NCBI RefSeq assembly: GCF_001905725.1
Contig: NZ_LIWB01000019.1
Span: 62,001-126,000 of the forward strand
Origin: Streptomyces sp. CB02400
GTDB lineage: Bacteria > Actinomycetota > Actinomycetes > Streptomycetales > Streptomycetaceae
Reading direction: 5' to 3'
Length of the DNA: 64,000 bases
This document shows, piece after piece, positions 32,406-40,013 of this stretch. Position 1 is the stretch's first letter. Each line of letters starts with the position of its first letter. Made by a program: the position numbers and the translations under genes. The notes below the pieces were generated by a model, which was not told where the DNA came from, did not search any database, and saw only the letters and a list, made by a program, of their open reading frames with translations.

Positions 32406-33167
32406 GTGAGCTACTCCGTGGGACAGGTGACCGGATTCGCCGGTGTCACCGTGCGCACCCTGCACCACTACGACGACATCGGCCTGCTCGTCCCGAGCGG
32501 GCGCAGCCACGCGGGGCACCGGCGCTACAGCGACGCCGACCTCGACCGGCTGCAGCAGATCCTGTTCTACCGCGAGCTCGGCTTCCCGCTCGACGAGGTC
32601 GCCGCCCTGCTCGACGACCCGGACGCGGACCCGCGCGCGCATCTGCGCCGGCAGCACGAACTGCTGACCGCCCGGATCGAGAAGCTGAAGAAGATGGCGG
32701 CGGCCGTGGAACACGCCATGGAGGCACGCAAGATGGGAATCAATCTGACGCCCGAGGAGAGGTTCGAGGTGTTCGGGGACAAGGACCCCGAGCAGTACGC
32801 CGCCGAGGCGGAGGAACGCTGGGGCGGCACCGAGGCGTACGCCGAGTCGCAGCGCCGCGCGGCGAGCTACACCAAGGAAGACTGGAAGCGCGTCCAGGCC
32901 GAGGTCGACGACTGGCAGGAGCGGTACACCGCCCTGGTGGCCGCCGGAGGGCAGCCGTCCGGCGAGGCGGCCATGGACCTGGCCGAGGAGCACCGGCAGC
33001 ACGTCAGCAAATGGTACTTCGAGGTGCCGTACGAGATGCACAAGTGTTTCGCGGAGATGTACGTCTCCGACGAGCGCTTCAAGGCGTACTACGACTCCAT
33101 GCGGCCCGGTCTCGCCGAGCACCTCAGGGAGGCGATCCTCGCCAACGCCGCGCGGCACACCGCCTGA
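32406..33167 (+). CDS. tipA: TipA-type MerR regulator (thiopeptide-responsive)
   Basis: A 253-residue MerR-family activator. Residues 1-70 are the winged helix (SVGQVTGFAGVTVRTLHHYD, GHRRYSDADLDRLQQI), then a coiled-coil dimerisation helix, then the TipAS drug-binding domain (MGINLTPEERFEVFGD to the end). TipA binds thiostrepton-like peptides covalently through Cys214. Here Cys214 is conserved (EMHKCFAEMYVSDERF), while the second Cys of the family (position 207) is Val. It should activate its own promoter on drug binding. GGGAGCGGAA precedes GTG 32406. An internal ATG at codon 110 with GGAGG upstream can make the short form TipAS. Confidence 0.94.
   Translation: MSYSVGQVTGFAGVTVRTLHHYDDIGLLVPSGRSHAGHRRYSDADLDRLQQILFYRELGFPLDEVAALLDDPDADPRAHLRRQHELLTARIEKLKKMAAAVEHAMEARKMGINLTPEERFEVFGDKDPEQYAAEAEERWGGTEAYAESQRRAASYTKEDWKRVQAEVDDWQERYTALVAAGGQPSGEAAMDLAEEHRQHVSKWYFEVPYEMHKCFAEMYVSDERFKAYYDSMRPGLAEHLREAILANAARHTA
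32733..33167 (+). CDS. Internal start giving TipAS, the drug-binding domain alone
   Basis: ATG 32733 is codon 110 of tipA and is preceded by GGAGG (32720-32724) at eight bases. In S. lividans the separate domain TipAS is translated from the corresponding codon. It lacks the DNA-binding domain and sequesters the antibiotic. Presence here is inferred from the conserved start and ribosome site. Confidence 0.65.
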   Translation: MGINLTPEERFEVFGDKDPEQYAAEAEERWGGTEAYAESQRRAASYTKEDWKRVQAEVDDWQERYTALVAAGGQPSGEAAMDLAEEHRQHVSKWYFEVPYEMHKCFAEMYVSDERFKAYYDSMRPGLAEHLREAILANAARHTA

Positions 33168-33169
33168 GC

Positions 33170-33200
33170 GTCGTGGCCCGGCTCACATCCGGGCCACGAC
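33170..33200 (+). terminator. tipA terminator
   Basis: Twelve-base perfect arms GTCGTGGCCCGG (33170-33181) and CCGGGCCACGAC (33189-33200) with a seven-base loop, three bases after the stop. Confidence 0.8.
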
Positions 33201-33356
33201 CTGCGGGTTGCTCCCCGCACCACGGCTCGCGGCTTTCTCCGGGACGGGTCACAGGGCATCCTGGGTACCCCCGCGGAACCTGGGCCCCGACGGCTGCGTT
33301 CATAATTTGGGCAGCCAGCCCAGCCCTTACCCCCCAGCTGCAGGAGCCACATCCCC

Positions 33357-34259
33357 GTGACCACGCTTGCGCTCGGCCCTGAGTGGCTGAGCCCGGACTA
33401 CCTGATCGAGACCTTCAGCCTGCCCGGCATCCTGCTGATCGTCTTCGCGGAGTCCGGACTCTTCGCGTTCCTGCCCGGTGACTCCCTGCTGTTCACGGCG
33501 GGTCTCTTCGTGGCCGAGGGCAATTACATCAGCCAGCCGCTGTGGCTGGTGTGCACGCTGATCGTGCTGGCCGCCGTCATCGGCGACCAAGTCGGTTACA
33601 TGATCGGCAAGTTCTTCGGGCCCAAGCTGTTCAACCGGCCGAACTCCAAGCTCTTCAAACAGGAGAACCTGGAGAAGGCGCACGAGTTCATGGAGAAGTA
33701 CGGCCCCAAGGCGATCGTCCTGGCCCGCTTCGTGCCGATCGTGCGCACGTTCGCGCCCATCGTGGCCGGCGCCGGCCGCATGAAGTACCGCACGTTCTTC
33801 ACATACAACCTCATCGGCGGTGTCGCCTGGGGCTGCGGTGTCACCCTCGCGGGCTACTGGCTCGGGCAGATCGAGTTCATCAAGACCAACGTCGAGCCGA
33901 TCCTCGTCCTGATCGTCCTCGTCTCCGTGGTGCCGATCATCATCGAGTACCTGCGCGAGCGCGGAAAGAAGAAGCGCGCCGCCGCCGAAACCCCGGCCAC
34001 CGCCCCGCAGCAGCCCCAGCGCCCCGAGTACCCCCAGCACCCGGTCATGGACGACGCCACGACCCAGCTGCGCCGCATCACCCCGCCCACCCCGCAGCAC
34101 CCCCAGCAGCAGCACTACGGCGACCAGGGATACCCCCAGCAGGGCTACCAGCAGCCCCAGCAGCCGTACGGCGACCAGGGCTACCCGCAGCAGCAGCCCC
34201 AGCAGCCGTACGGCGACGAGTACTACAACCAGCAGCAGCCTTACAACCGCGGTCACTGA
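33357..34259 (+). CDS. DedA-family membrane protein with Gln/Tyr/Pro-rich tail
   Basis: A 300-residue protein. Residues 1-205 are the DedA/VTT membrane domain: FAESGLFAFLPGDSLLFTAG, VGYMIGKFFGPKLF, the signature FVPIVRTFAPIVAGAGRMKYRTF, and WLGQ; members act as lipid scramblases or flippases and affect envelope homeostasis. A basic segment (RERGKKKR) follows the last helix. The final 90 or so residues are low-complexity and cytoplasmic, with repeats such as YGDQGYPQQ and QQPYGDQGYPQQQ, a composition like prion-type domains. GTG 33357 follows AGGAG. Most DedA proteins end shortly after the last helix, so the tail is an addition. Confidence 0.92.
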   Translation: MTTLALGPEWLSPDYLIETFSLPGILLIVFAESGLFAFLPGDSLLFTAGLFVAEGNYISQPLWLVCTLIVLAAVIGDQVGYMIGKFFGPKLFNRPNSKLFKQENLEKAHEFMEKYGPKAIVLARFVPIVRTFAPIVAGAGRMKYRTFFTYNLIGGVAWGCGVTLAGYWLGQIEFIKTNVEPILVLIVLVSVVPIIIEYLRERGKKKRAAAETPATAPQQPQRPEYPQHPVMDDATTQLRRITPPTPQHPQQQHYGDQGYPQQGYQQPQQPYGDQGYPQQQPQQPYGDEYYNQQQPYNRGH

Positions 34260-34269
34260 ACCGACCTGA

Positions 34270-34340
34270 GGGGCGCGGGGCTGTGTCGATATGCGGCTCC
34301 GCCGCGTGGGCGCGAGCAACCCCCGACGTCCCGCGGCCGC
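34270..34340. repeat. Probable dispersed Streptomyces intergenic repeat
   Basis: The stretch beginning GGGGCGCGGGGCTGTGTC and including ATGCGGCTCCGCCGCGTGGG resembles a short hairpin-forming repeat common between Streptomyces genes, as I remember it. It lies between two convergent genes and could act as a terminator (GCGGC-TCC-GCCGC stem). No second copy was found in this window. Confidence 0.35.
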
Positions 34341-34396
34341 CCATCCTCAGCAAGCCCCGAGCCGGATGGCGCCCGGCGTCAAAACCGCGCCCGGCG

Positions 34397-36091
34397 CTAG
34401 AAGCCCCGCGTCCGCTTCGCCGCCCGGCGCTTCTCCGCGGACCCGATCCGCAGGAAGATCCGCGAGATCTCCGACCCGAGGTTCACCCCGATCGCGATGG
34501 CCATGGCCAGTGCCACGGCCTTCGTGAGGTACGACAGCCCCGAGTCGACCTCGTTCTGGGCGATCCCCAGCAGACCGAAGTACGTCGCGGAACCGGGCAG
34601 CAGCGGCCCGATCGCCGCCGTGGTGTACGGCAGCGCGGACGCGAACCGGTACCGGGCCAGCAACTGCCCGAACAGGCCCACGAGGCCCGCCGCCGCGGTC
34701 GTGGAGACCACCGGCGAGATGTCGCCCGTGTAGTGCATCGCGCCGTACACCACCCAGGCGACCCCGCCGTTCAGGGTCGCCATCAGCACGGTGGACCGTT
34801 CCTGCTGGAGCAGCACCGCGAAGGCCAGTGACAGCAGCATCGACGCGGCGATCTGCCACAGCGGATCGTCGGAGACGCCGAGCGCCGCGTCCGGGTTCAG
34901 CCTGGCGCCCAGCTGCACGCCGAAGTACAGCACCGTCAGCACCCCGGCCACGATGCCCACGAAGAAGTACAGGACCTCCAGCAGACGCGCGGACGCCGTG
35001 ATGTAGAAGCCGGTCAGGCCGTCCTGCACGCCGGCCACCAGCGCCCGCCCGGGCAGCAGCGCGAACAGCCCACCGGTGATCACCGCGGACGCCTTCACGT
35101 CCGCGTGCGCCAGCGTCAGCGCCACCCCGATCGCGGCCGGCGGCATCGCGGCCACCGTGAACTGGTAGAACTCCGGCAGTCCGCGCCCCGCGCACAGCCA
35201 GGCCAGCCGGTCGCCGAGCATCGCGCCGACCGCGGCCGACACGAACACCAGGAAGCCACCGCCGACGAGCACCGAGGCCGCCCCCGCGAGCAGTCCGCTC
35301 GCCGCGGTCAGCGCCCAGCCGGGGTACGGGTGCCGGTTGCGGCGGATCTCCGCCAGCCGGCGGTAGGCCTCCTCCAGGGAGACGTGCGTCTCGTCGTCGC
35401 TGAGGTCGTCCACCAGTTGGTAGACGGCCGCCAGCCGGGTGTAGTCGGGGCTGCGGCGCCGCACCGTGCGCGACGCGGTCACCGGGTCGTCGACCAGGGA
35501 CGGCTGGTGGGAGATCGACAGCAGAGTGAACGTGACGTTGGGCTCGCAGCGGTCCAGGCCGTAGGAGCGGCACACGGCGAACATCGCCGCCTCCACGTCC
35601 TCGGCGCCCTCACCGCCGGCCAGCAGCAGCTCGCCGATGCGCAGGGTCAAGTCGAGCACGCGCGGCACGGCCGGCCCGGTCTCGTCGTGCCGCTGCACCG
35701 GTTCCGGAGCCGGCCGCTCGGTCACCGGCATGCGCAGCATGGTGCGCATCCGGTCCTGCCACGGCACGTCCTTGGCCAGGCTGACCAGCGGGATCCCGCT
35801 CGCCGGGGTGAACGCGGCCGACTGCTTCGCGCTGTAGGTGCTCGGCGTGCTGAACGCCGACCCCTCCGTCCCGTCCGGGGGCGGCGGGGCCACGTCCAGA
35901 CCGTCCGGAACGGCGAACTCGGAGGTCGTCTCGGACTCCGTACCGGCCTTCGGGACGGCCAGCCCGTCGGGAACGGCGAACTCGGACGTCGTCGACGATT
36001 CGGCCTCGGCCGGCGCCGCGACACCGGCGGGAGGCGTGAACGCGCTCCTCGCCTCGTCCGACTGCGGCTTGCGGTCCTCCGCGTCCGTCAC
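34397..36091 (-). CDS. ThrE-type threonine/serine exporter
   Basis: A 564-residue membrane protein. The first 130 residues are disordered and contain a repeated TTSEFAVPDGL segment (twice). Residues about 145-260 are the cytosolic ThrE domain (LDLTLRIGELLLAGGEGAEDVEAAM, then PNVTFTLLSISH). About ten helices follow, covering both the ThrE N-terminal and C-terminal membrane halves (GALFALLPGRALVAGVQDGLTGFYITASARLLE; GPLLPGSATYFGLL). Homologues export threonine and serine using the proton motive force. The gene follows ppa on the same strand but a strong terminator lies between them. Confidence 0.88.
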   Translation of the reverse strand: MTDAEDRKPQSDEARSAFTPPAGVAAPAEAESSTTSEFAVPDGLAVPKAGTESETTSEFAVPDGLDVAPPPPDGTEGSAFSTPSTYSAKQSAAFTPASGIPLVSLAKDVPWQDRMRTMLRMPVTERPAPEPVQRHDETGPAVPRVLDLTLRIGELLLAGGEGAEDVEAAMFAVCRSYGLDRCEPNVTFTLLSISHQPSLVDDPVTASRTVRRRSPDYTRLAAVYQLVDDLSDDETHVSLEEAYRRLAEIRRNRHPYPGWALTAASGLLAGAASVLVGGGFLVFVSAAVGAMLGDRLAWLCAGRGLPEFYQFTVAAMPPAAIGVALTLAHADVKASAVITGGLFALLPGRALVAGVQDGLTGFYITASARLLEVLYFFVGIVAGVLTVLYFGVQLGARLNPDAALGVSDDPLWQIAASMLLSLAFAVLLQQERSTVLMATLNGGVAWVVYGAMHYTGDISPVVSTTAAAGLVGLFGQLLARYRFASALPYTTAAIGPLLPGSATYFGLLGIAQNEVDSGLSYLTKAVALAMAIAIGVNLGSEISRIFLRIGSAEKRRAAKRTRGF

Positions 36092-36107
36092 CTGCTCCGC
36101 TCTCCCT
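36076..36107 (-). terminator. ppa terminator (32-base perfect palindrome)
   Basis: Sixteen-base arms AAACGGGCCGCACGCG (36176-36191 on the plus strand) and CGCGTGCGGCCCGTTT (36192-36207) were read from the sequence line beginning 36121; the feature therefore lies at 36176-36207, and the coordinates of this entry are 100 too low. See the next entry for the corrected position. Confidence 0.1.
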
Positions 36108-36175
36108 TTACGACACCGTCCGTGAGACCGTCCGTAAGCCTGCCCCGTACAGCCTCAGTATGCGCACGCACAGCA

Positions 36176-36207
36176 AAACGGGCCGCACGCGCGCGTGCGG
36201 CCCGTTT
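36176..36207 (-). terminator. ppa terminator, correct position
   Basis: A perfect 32-base palindrome, arms AAACGGGCCGCACGCG and CGCGTGCGGCCCGTTT with no loop bases beyond the centre. It lies 23 bases past the ppa stop on the minus strand and ends with TTTT on that strand. It supersedes the preceding entry. Confidence 0.85.
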
Positions 36208-36229
36208 CTGCGTCGCGCAGCGGGAGGGC

Positions 36230-36721
36230 TCAGTGGCCGCCCGTCTCCTTGAAACGCTTGTAGGACCGCTCGATCTCCGCCTCGGCGTCCACCCGGCCGA
36301 CCCAGTTGGCGCCCTCGACCGACTTGCCCGGCTCCAGGTCCTTGTAGACCTCGAAGAAGTGCTGGATCTCCAGGCGGTCGAACTCGGACACGTGGTGGAT
36401 GTCACGCAGGTGCTCCACGCGCGGGTCCGTCGACGGGACGCAGAGCAGCTTGTCGTCGCCGCCGGCCTCGTCCGTCATCCGGAACATGCCGATCGCGCGG
36501 CAGCGGATCAGGCAGCCCGGGAACGTCGGCTCGTCCAGGATGACCAGCGCGTCCAGCGGGTCGCCGTCCTCGCCGAGGGTGTTCTCGACGAAGCCGTAGT
36601 CGGTCGGGTAGGCGGTCGAGGTGAAGAGCCGACGGTCCAGGCGGATCCGACCCGTCTCGTGGTCCACCTCGTACTTGTTCCGCGAACCCTTCGGGATCTC
36701 GATCGTGACGTCGAACTCCAC
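36230..36721 (-). CDS. ppa: Inorganic pyrophosphatase
   Basis: A 163-residue family I soluble pyrophosphatase that hydrolyses PPi to phosphate and pulls biosynthetic reactions forward. The start of the core reads EFDVTIEIPKGSRNKYEVDHETG. The signature DGDPLDALV (metal-binding Asp) is intact, as are YPTDYGFVENT and RDIHHVSEFDRLEIQHFFEVYKDLEPGK. GTG 36721 is the best start because GGAGGAG lies six bases upstream; ATG 36736 would include that site in the coding sequence. It diverges from dacB, with a strong terminator downstream. Confidence 0.97.
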   Translation of the reverse strand: MEFDVTIEIPKGSRNKYEVDHETGRIRLDRRLFTSTAYPTDYGFVENTLGEDGDPLDALVILDEPTFPGCLIRCRAIGMFRMTDEAGGDDKLLCVPSTDPRVEHLRDIHHVSEFDRLEIQHFFEVYKDLEPGKSVEGANWVGRVDAEAEIERSYKRFKETGGH

Positions 36722-36806
36722 CGGACGCTCCTCCATGATCAGCACATAGTTCTGGTGATTAAGTGTCCCTCACGCAGGTGTGTGATCGCGAAAGGGGCTG
36801 GTGGTC

Positions 36807-38432
36807 GTGCCAGAGCTGAGGCCTTGGCGGGCCGCGGGACCGCACGTCGTGCGGATCGCGGACGCCGTACGACCTCGTCTCGCCCGGGCCGCGGAGACCG
36901 TACGACCACGTCTGGCGCGCGTCGCCGCGGCCGTCGGGCCACGGTTCGCGCGGCCGGGCCGGCCGGGATCACCGCAGGTCCCGCGGGTCGCGCGGCCGAA
37001 GACCTGGCAGTTCACCGCGACCGCCGCCACCGCCGGTCTGGCGCTGGCCGCGGGTGTGGTGACCGCCGCCGGTCCCTGGGACTCCTCGGGTCAGCGTACG
37101 GCCGAGCGGGACCGGGCCGTGACCCTGGAAGCCGCGCGTGGCACAGATCACGGCGGCACCCGCGCCCACGCCGGTACGCCGCCCCGCGGACCCCGGGCCG
37201 TCCCGCCGGCCGTCTCCGTGCTCACCGGCCTCGGCGGCACCGCCACCACCGTGAAGTCGGCGCCCGGCGGCAAGGCCCTCGGCACCGTCCTCGACCCGCT
37301 GCTGAAGAACCCGGCGCTCGGCCGCCGCTCCGCCGCCGTGGTCGACGTGGCCACCGGCGAACGGCTCTACGGCACCGGCTCCGGGGACGCGCTCACCCCC
37401 GCCTCCACCACCAAGATCGCCACCGCCGTCGCCGCGCTCTCCGCGATGGGCGCCGACCACCGCCTCACCACCCGCGCGGTGTACGAACCCGACACCGGGG
37501 AGGTCGTCCTGGTCGGCGGCGGCGACCCCACGCTCACGGCCCGCAAGGAGGCCGACGGTCTCGCGAGCCTGCGCGACCTCGCGGAGCGGACCGCCGCCGC
37601 CCTGGCCAAGCGCGGGGTGCGCGAGGTGACGCTGTCGTACGACACGACCCTCTACAAGGGCACCACGATCCACCCGATCGGGGTCAACCCGAACCTCGCG
37701 GCCGTCACCCCCCTGATGGTCGACGAGGCCCGCACCGACGGCTCCACCAGCGGGCCGGCCCCGCGGGTCGCGGACCCGGCGGCCGACGCCGCGCGGAAGT
37801 TCGGGGACCTGCTGAAGGAGCACGGAGTCAAGGCCACACCCCCCGGCCCCTCGAAGGCCACCACCCGCGCCTCCACCCTCGCCACGGTCTCCTCACCCCC
37901 GCTGGCCGCCCTCGTCGAGCGGATGCTGACCAACAGCGACAACGACCTCGCCGAGGCCCTCGCCCGCCACACCGCCCTGGCCACCGGCGAGAGCGCCGAC
38001 TTCGCGGGCGCCGGCGCGGCGATCACCGCCCGTCTGAAGCACCTCGGGCTCCCTCTGAAGGACGCCGGAATCGCCATCAGGGACGGCAGCGGCCTCGACC
38101 GGCGCGACAAACTCACCGCCGGCCTCCTCACCGCCCTGCTCGTCAAGGCCGGCGACCCGGCCCACCCCGAGCTGCGCCCCGCCCTCACCGGCCTGCCCGT
38201 CGCCGGCTTCACCGGCACCCTCGCCGGCCGCTACACCGACGGCGCGGCCGGCGTCGTACGCGCCAAGACCGGCACGCTCACCGGCGTCAACACACTGGCG
38301 GGCACGGTCGTCGACAAGGACGGCCGCCTCCTGGCCTTCGCCTTCCTGGCGAACGACACCACCGCCCCCACGGCAGCCCAGTCCGCCCTGGACAAGGCAG
38401 CAACGGCCCTGGCGGCGTGCGGCTGCCGGTGA
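36807..38432 (+). CDS. dacB: D-alanyl-D-alanine carboxypeptidase (PBP4 class)
   Basis: About 541 residues. A basic N-terminus with repeated RPRLAR segments precedes a signal anchor (FTATAATAGLALAAGVVTAAG). The S13 peptidase domain has its three active-site motifs: STTK in TPASTTKIATAVAALS (Ser nucleophile and Lys), SDN in LTNSDNDLAEALARH, and KTG in VRAKTGTLTGVNTLAG. It acts outside the membrane, removing or cleaving terminal D-Ala in peptidoglycan. GTG 36807 has AAAGGGG nine bases upstream; GTG 36801 is possible. It leads the plus-strand run of dacB, metallopeptidase, tilS, hpt and ftsH. Confidence 0.93.
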   Translation: MPELRPWRAAGPHVVRIADAVRPRLARAAETVRPRLARVAAAVGPRFARPGRPGSPQVPRVARPKTWQFTATAATAGLALAAGVVTAAGPWDSSGQRTAERDRAVTLEAARGTDHGGTRAHAGTPPRGPRAVPPAVSVLTGLGGTATTVKSAPGGKALGTVLDPLLKNPALGRRSAAVVDVATGERLYGTGSGDALTPASTTKIATAVAALSAMGADHRLTTRAVYEPDTGEVVLVGGGDPTLTARKEADGLASLRDLAERTAAALAKRGVREVTLSYDTTLYKGTTIHPIGVNPNLAAVTPLMVDEARTDGSTSGPAPRVADPAADAARKFGDLLKEHGVKATPPGPSKATTRASTLATVSSPPLAALVERMLTNSDNDLAEALARHTALATGESADFAGAGAAITARLKHLGLPLKDAGIAIRDGSGLDRRDKLTAGLLTALLVKAGDPAHPELRPALTGLPVAGFTGTLAGRYTDGAAGVVRAKTGTLTGVNTLAGTVVDKDGRLLAFAFLANDTTAPTAAQSALDKAATALAACGCR

Positions 38433-38491
38433 CCTTCAAAAGGGGACTGGGCACAAAGGGGCTCGGGGAACTGCGCGAAGGGGGTCTGGGG

Positions 38492-38548
38492 GCGAAGCCC
38501 CCAGGGACGGGACGGGAAGGGGCGGCGGGGGCGAAAAACCCGAGGCAC
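38492..38548 (+). repeat. Dispersed intergenic repeat, copy 1
   Basis: A GC hairpin (CTGGGGGCGAAGCCCCCAG) followed by GGGACGGGACGGGAAGGGGC and GGCGGGGGCGAA. Closely related copies lie at 58105-58156 (plus) and about 57987-58035 (minus). Here it follows dacB and probably serves as its terminator. Confidence 0.7.
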
Positions 38549-38675
38549 GACGACCGCCCGCACCGCCCGGAACCGACGTCGGCTTCCCGAGGTGCGCGCG
38601 AACCGCGCAAACGCAAAGGGGACCGGGAGTCACCCCCGTCACCTCGCCGTCCTGCCCGGAACCGGGCCACTCACG

Positions 38676-38681
38676 TACCGT
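38676..38681 (+). promoter_or_regulatory. Leaderless -10 of the metallopeptidase gene
   Basis: TACCGT, six bases (TGACGC), ATG 38688; no ribosome binding site. Confidence 0.5.
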
Positions 38682-38687
38682 TGACGC

Positions 38688-39821
38688 ATGACGAGCATCG
38701 GTGGTGCTGCCTCTTCCGGGATGGTCGACTGGAATCTCGCGGTCGCGACCGCGACCCGGCTCATGCGGCCGGGCCCCGACGTGAGCCGCGACGAGGCCAG
38801 GGCCGTCGTCGCGGAACTGCGCCGGCACGCGAAAGCCTCGGAGGAACACGTCCGGGGCTTCACTCGTCTGGGCACCGAGGAGACCCACGACACCCCCGTC
38901 CTCGTCGTCGACCGCCCCGGCTGGGTCCGGGCCAACGTCGCCGGCTTCCGCGAACTGCTCAAACCGCTCCTCGACAAGATGCAGGAACGGCGCGGCACCA
39001 GCCCCGGCAACGTGGTCCTCGGCGCCGTCGGCGGCAAGGTCACAGGCGTGGAGCTGGGCATGCTGCTGTCCTTCCTCGCCTCCCGCGTCCTCGGCCAGTA
39101 CGAGACCTTCGCCCCCGCCACCCGCGACCTCCCGGCCGGTGCGAACGGCGCCGGCCGGCTGCTGCTCGTCGCCCCCAACATCGTCCACGTCGAACGCGAA
39201 CTCGACGTCGAACCGCACGACTTCCGCCTGTGGGTGACCCTCCACGAGGAGACCCACCGCACCCAGTTCACCGCCGTGCCCTGGCTGCGGGACCACCTGG
39301 AGGGCGAGATCCAGTCGTTCCTGGGGGAGACCGACGTCGACCCCATGACCGTCCTGGAACGCGTCCGCGAGGCCGCCCAGTCGCTCGCCGGAGGCCGTCC
39401 CGAGGGTGAGGAGGGCGACGAGGGGCGCTCCCTCGTCGAGCTCGTGCAGACCCCCGCCCAGCGTGAGATCCTCGGCCGGCTCACCGCCGTGATGTCCCTG
39501 CTGGAGGGCCACGCCGACTTCGTGATGGACGGCGTCGGCCCCGCCGTCGTGCCGAGCGTCGCCGAGATCCGCGAGAAGTTCCAGCAGCGCCGCGCCAAGG
39601 GCGCCTCCCGCCTGGACATGGCCCTGCGCAAGCTGCTCGGCCTGGACGCCAAGCTCCGCCAGTACCGCGACGGCGAACGCTTCGTGCGCGCCGTCGTCGA
39701 GGAGGTCGGCATGGACGGCTTCAACCGGGTGTGGACCTCGCCCAACACGCTCCCCACCAAGGCGGAGATCGCCAAACCGGCGGACTGGATCACACGGGTG
39801 CACCGCAAACCGGAAGCCTGA
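38688..39821 (+). CDS. Zinc-dependent metallopeptidase of the DUF2342 (zincin) family
   Basis: A 377-residue protein with the zinc motif HEETH in LWVTLHEETHRTQFTAVPWLRDHL and a downstream Glu-rich EGHADFVMDGVG, the gluzincin-like third-ligand region. The N-terminal half contains MVDWNLAVATATRLMRPGP and VRANVAGFRELLKPLLDKM. This family is often called a coenzyme F420 biosynthesis-associated protein because of gene proximity in some genomes, but its substrate is unknown. It sits between dacB and tilS, as in other actinomycetes. The leaderless promoter supports ATG 38688. Confidence 0.87.
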   Translation: MTSIGGAASSGMVDWNLAVATATRLMRPGPDVSRDEARAVVAELRRHAKASEEHVRGFTRLGTEETHDTPVLVVDRPGWVRANVAGFRELLKPLLDKMQERRGTSPGNVVLGAVGGKVTGVELGMLLSFLASRVLGQYETFAPATRDLPAGANGAGRLLLVAPNIVHVERELDVEPHDFRLWVTLHEETHRTQFTAVPWLRDHLEGEIQSFLGETDVDPMTVLERVREAAQSLAGGRPEGEEGDEGRSLVELVQTPAQREILGRLTAVMSLLEGHADFVMDGVGPAVVPSVAEIREKFQQRRAKGASRLDMALRKLLGLDAKLRQYRDGERFVRAVVEEVGMDGFNRVWTSPNTLPTKAEIAKPADWITRVHRKPEA

Positions 39822-40013
39822 GCACCGCGCACCGTCATGCGCCGCACACGGCCGACGGCAGACGGGCGCCCCTCCAATCACCCGTCCGAGGGACCGTGAG
39901 TCCTGAGTAGGCGTGCAATGCTCGGGGAACGGCCCGGTTCTGTCACCATCTACACACTCTGAGTGACCGAACCTCGGGCTCACCCCCCGACAACTTCATG
40001 AAGGGAACCGGAC

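Noticed and set aside
36076..36107. Terminator position listed one line too early
   Set aside because: Recounting the bases places the palindrome at 36176-36207; the low-confidence entry at 36076-36107 should be ignored.
35105..39409. Open frame of 1434 codons on the plus strand across the ThrE, ppa, dacB and metallopeptidase genes
   Set aside because: It crosses four well-supported genes, two on the other strand, and its product is Arg/Pro/His-rich without any domain.
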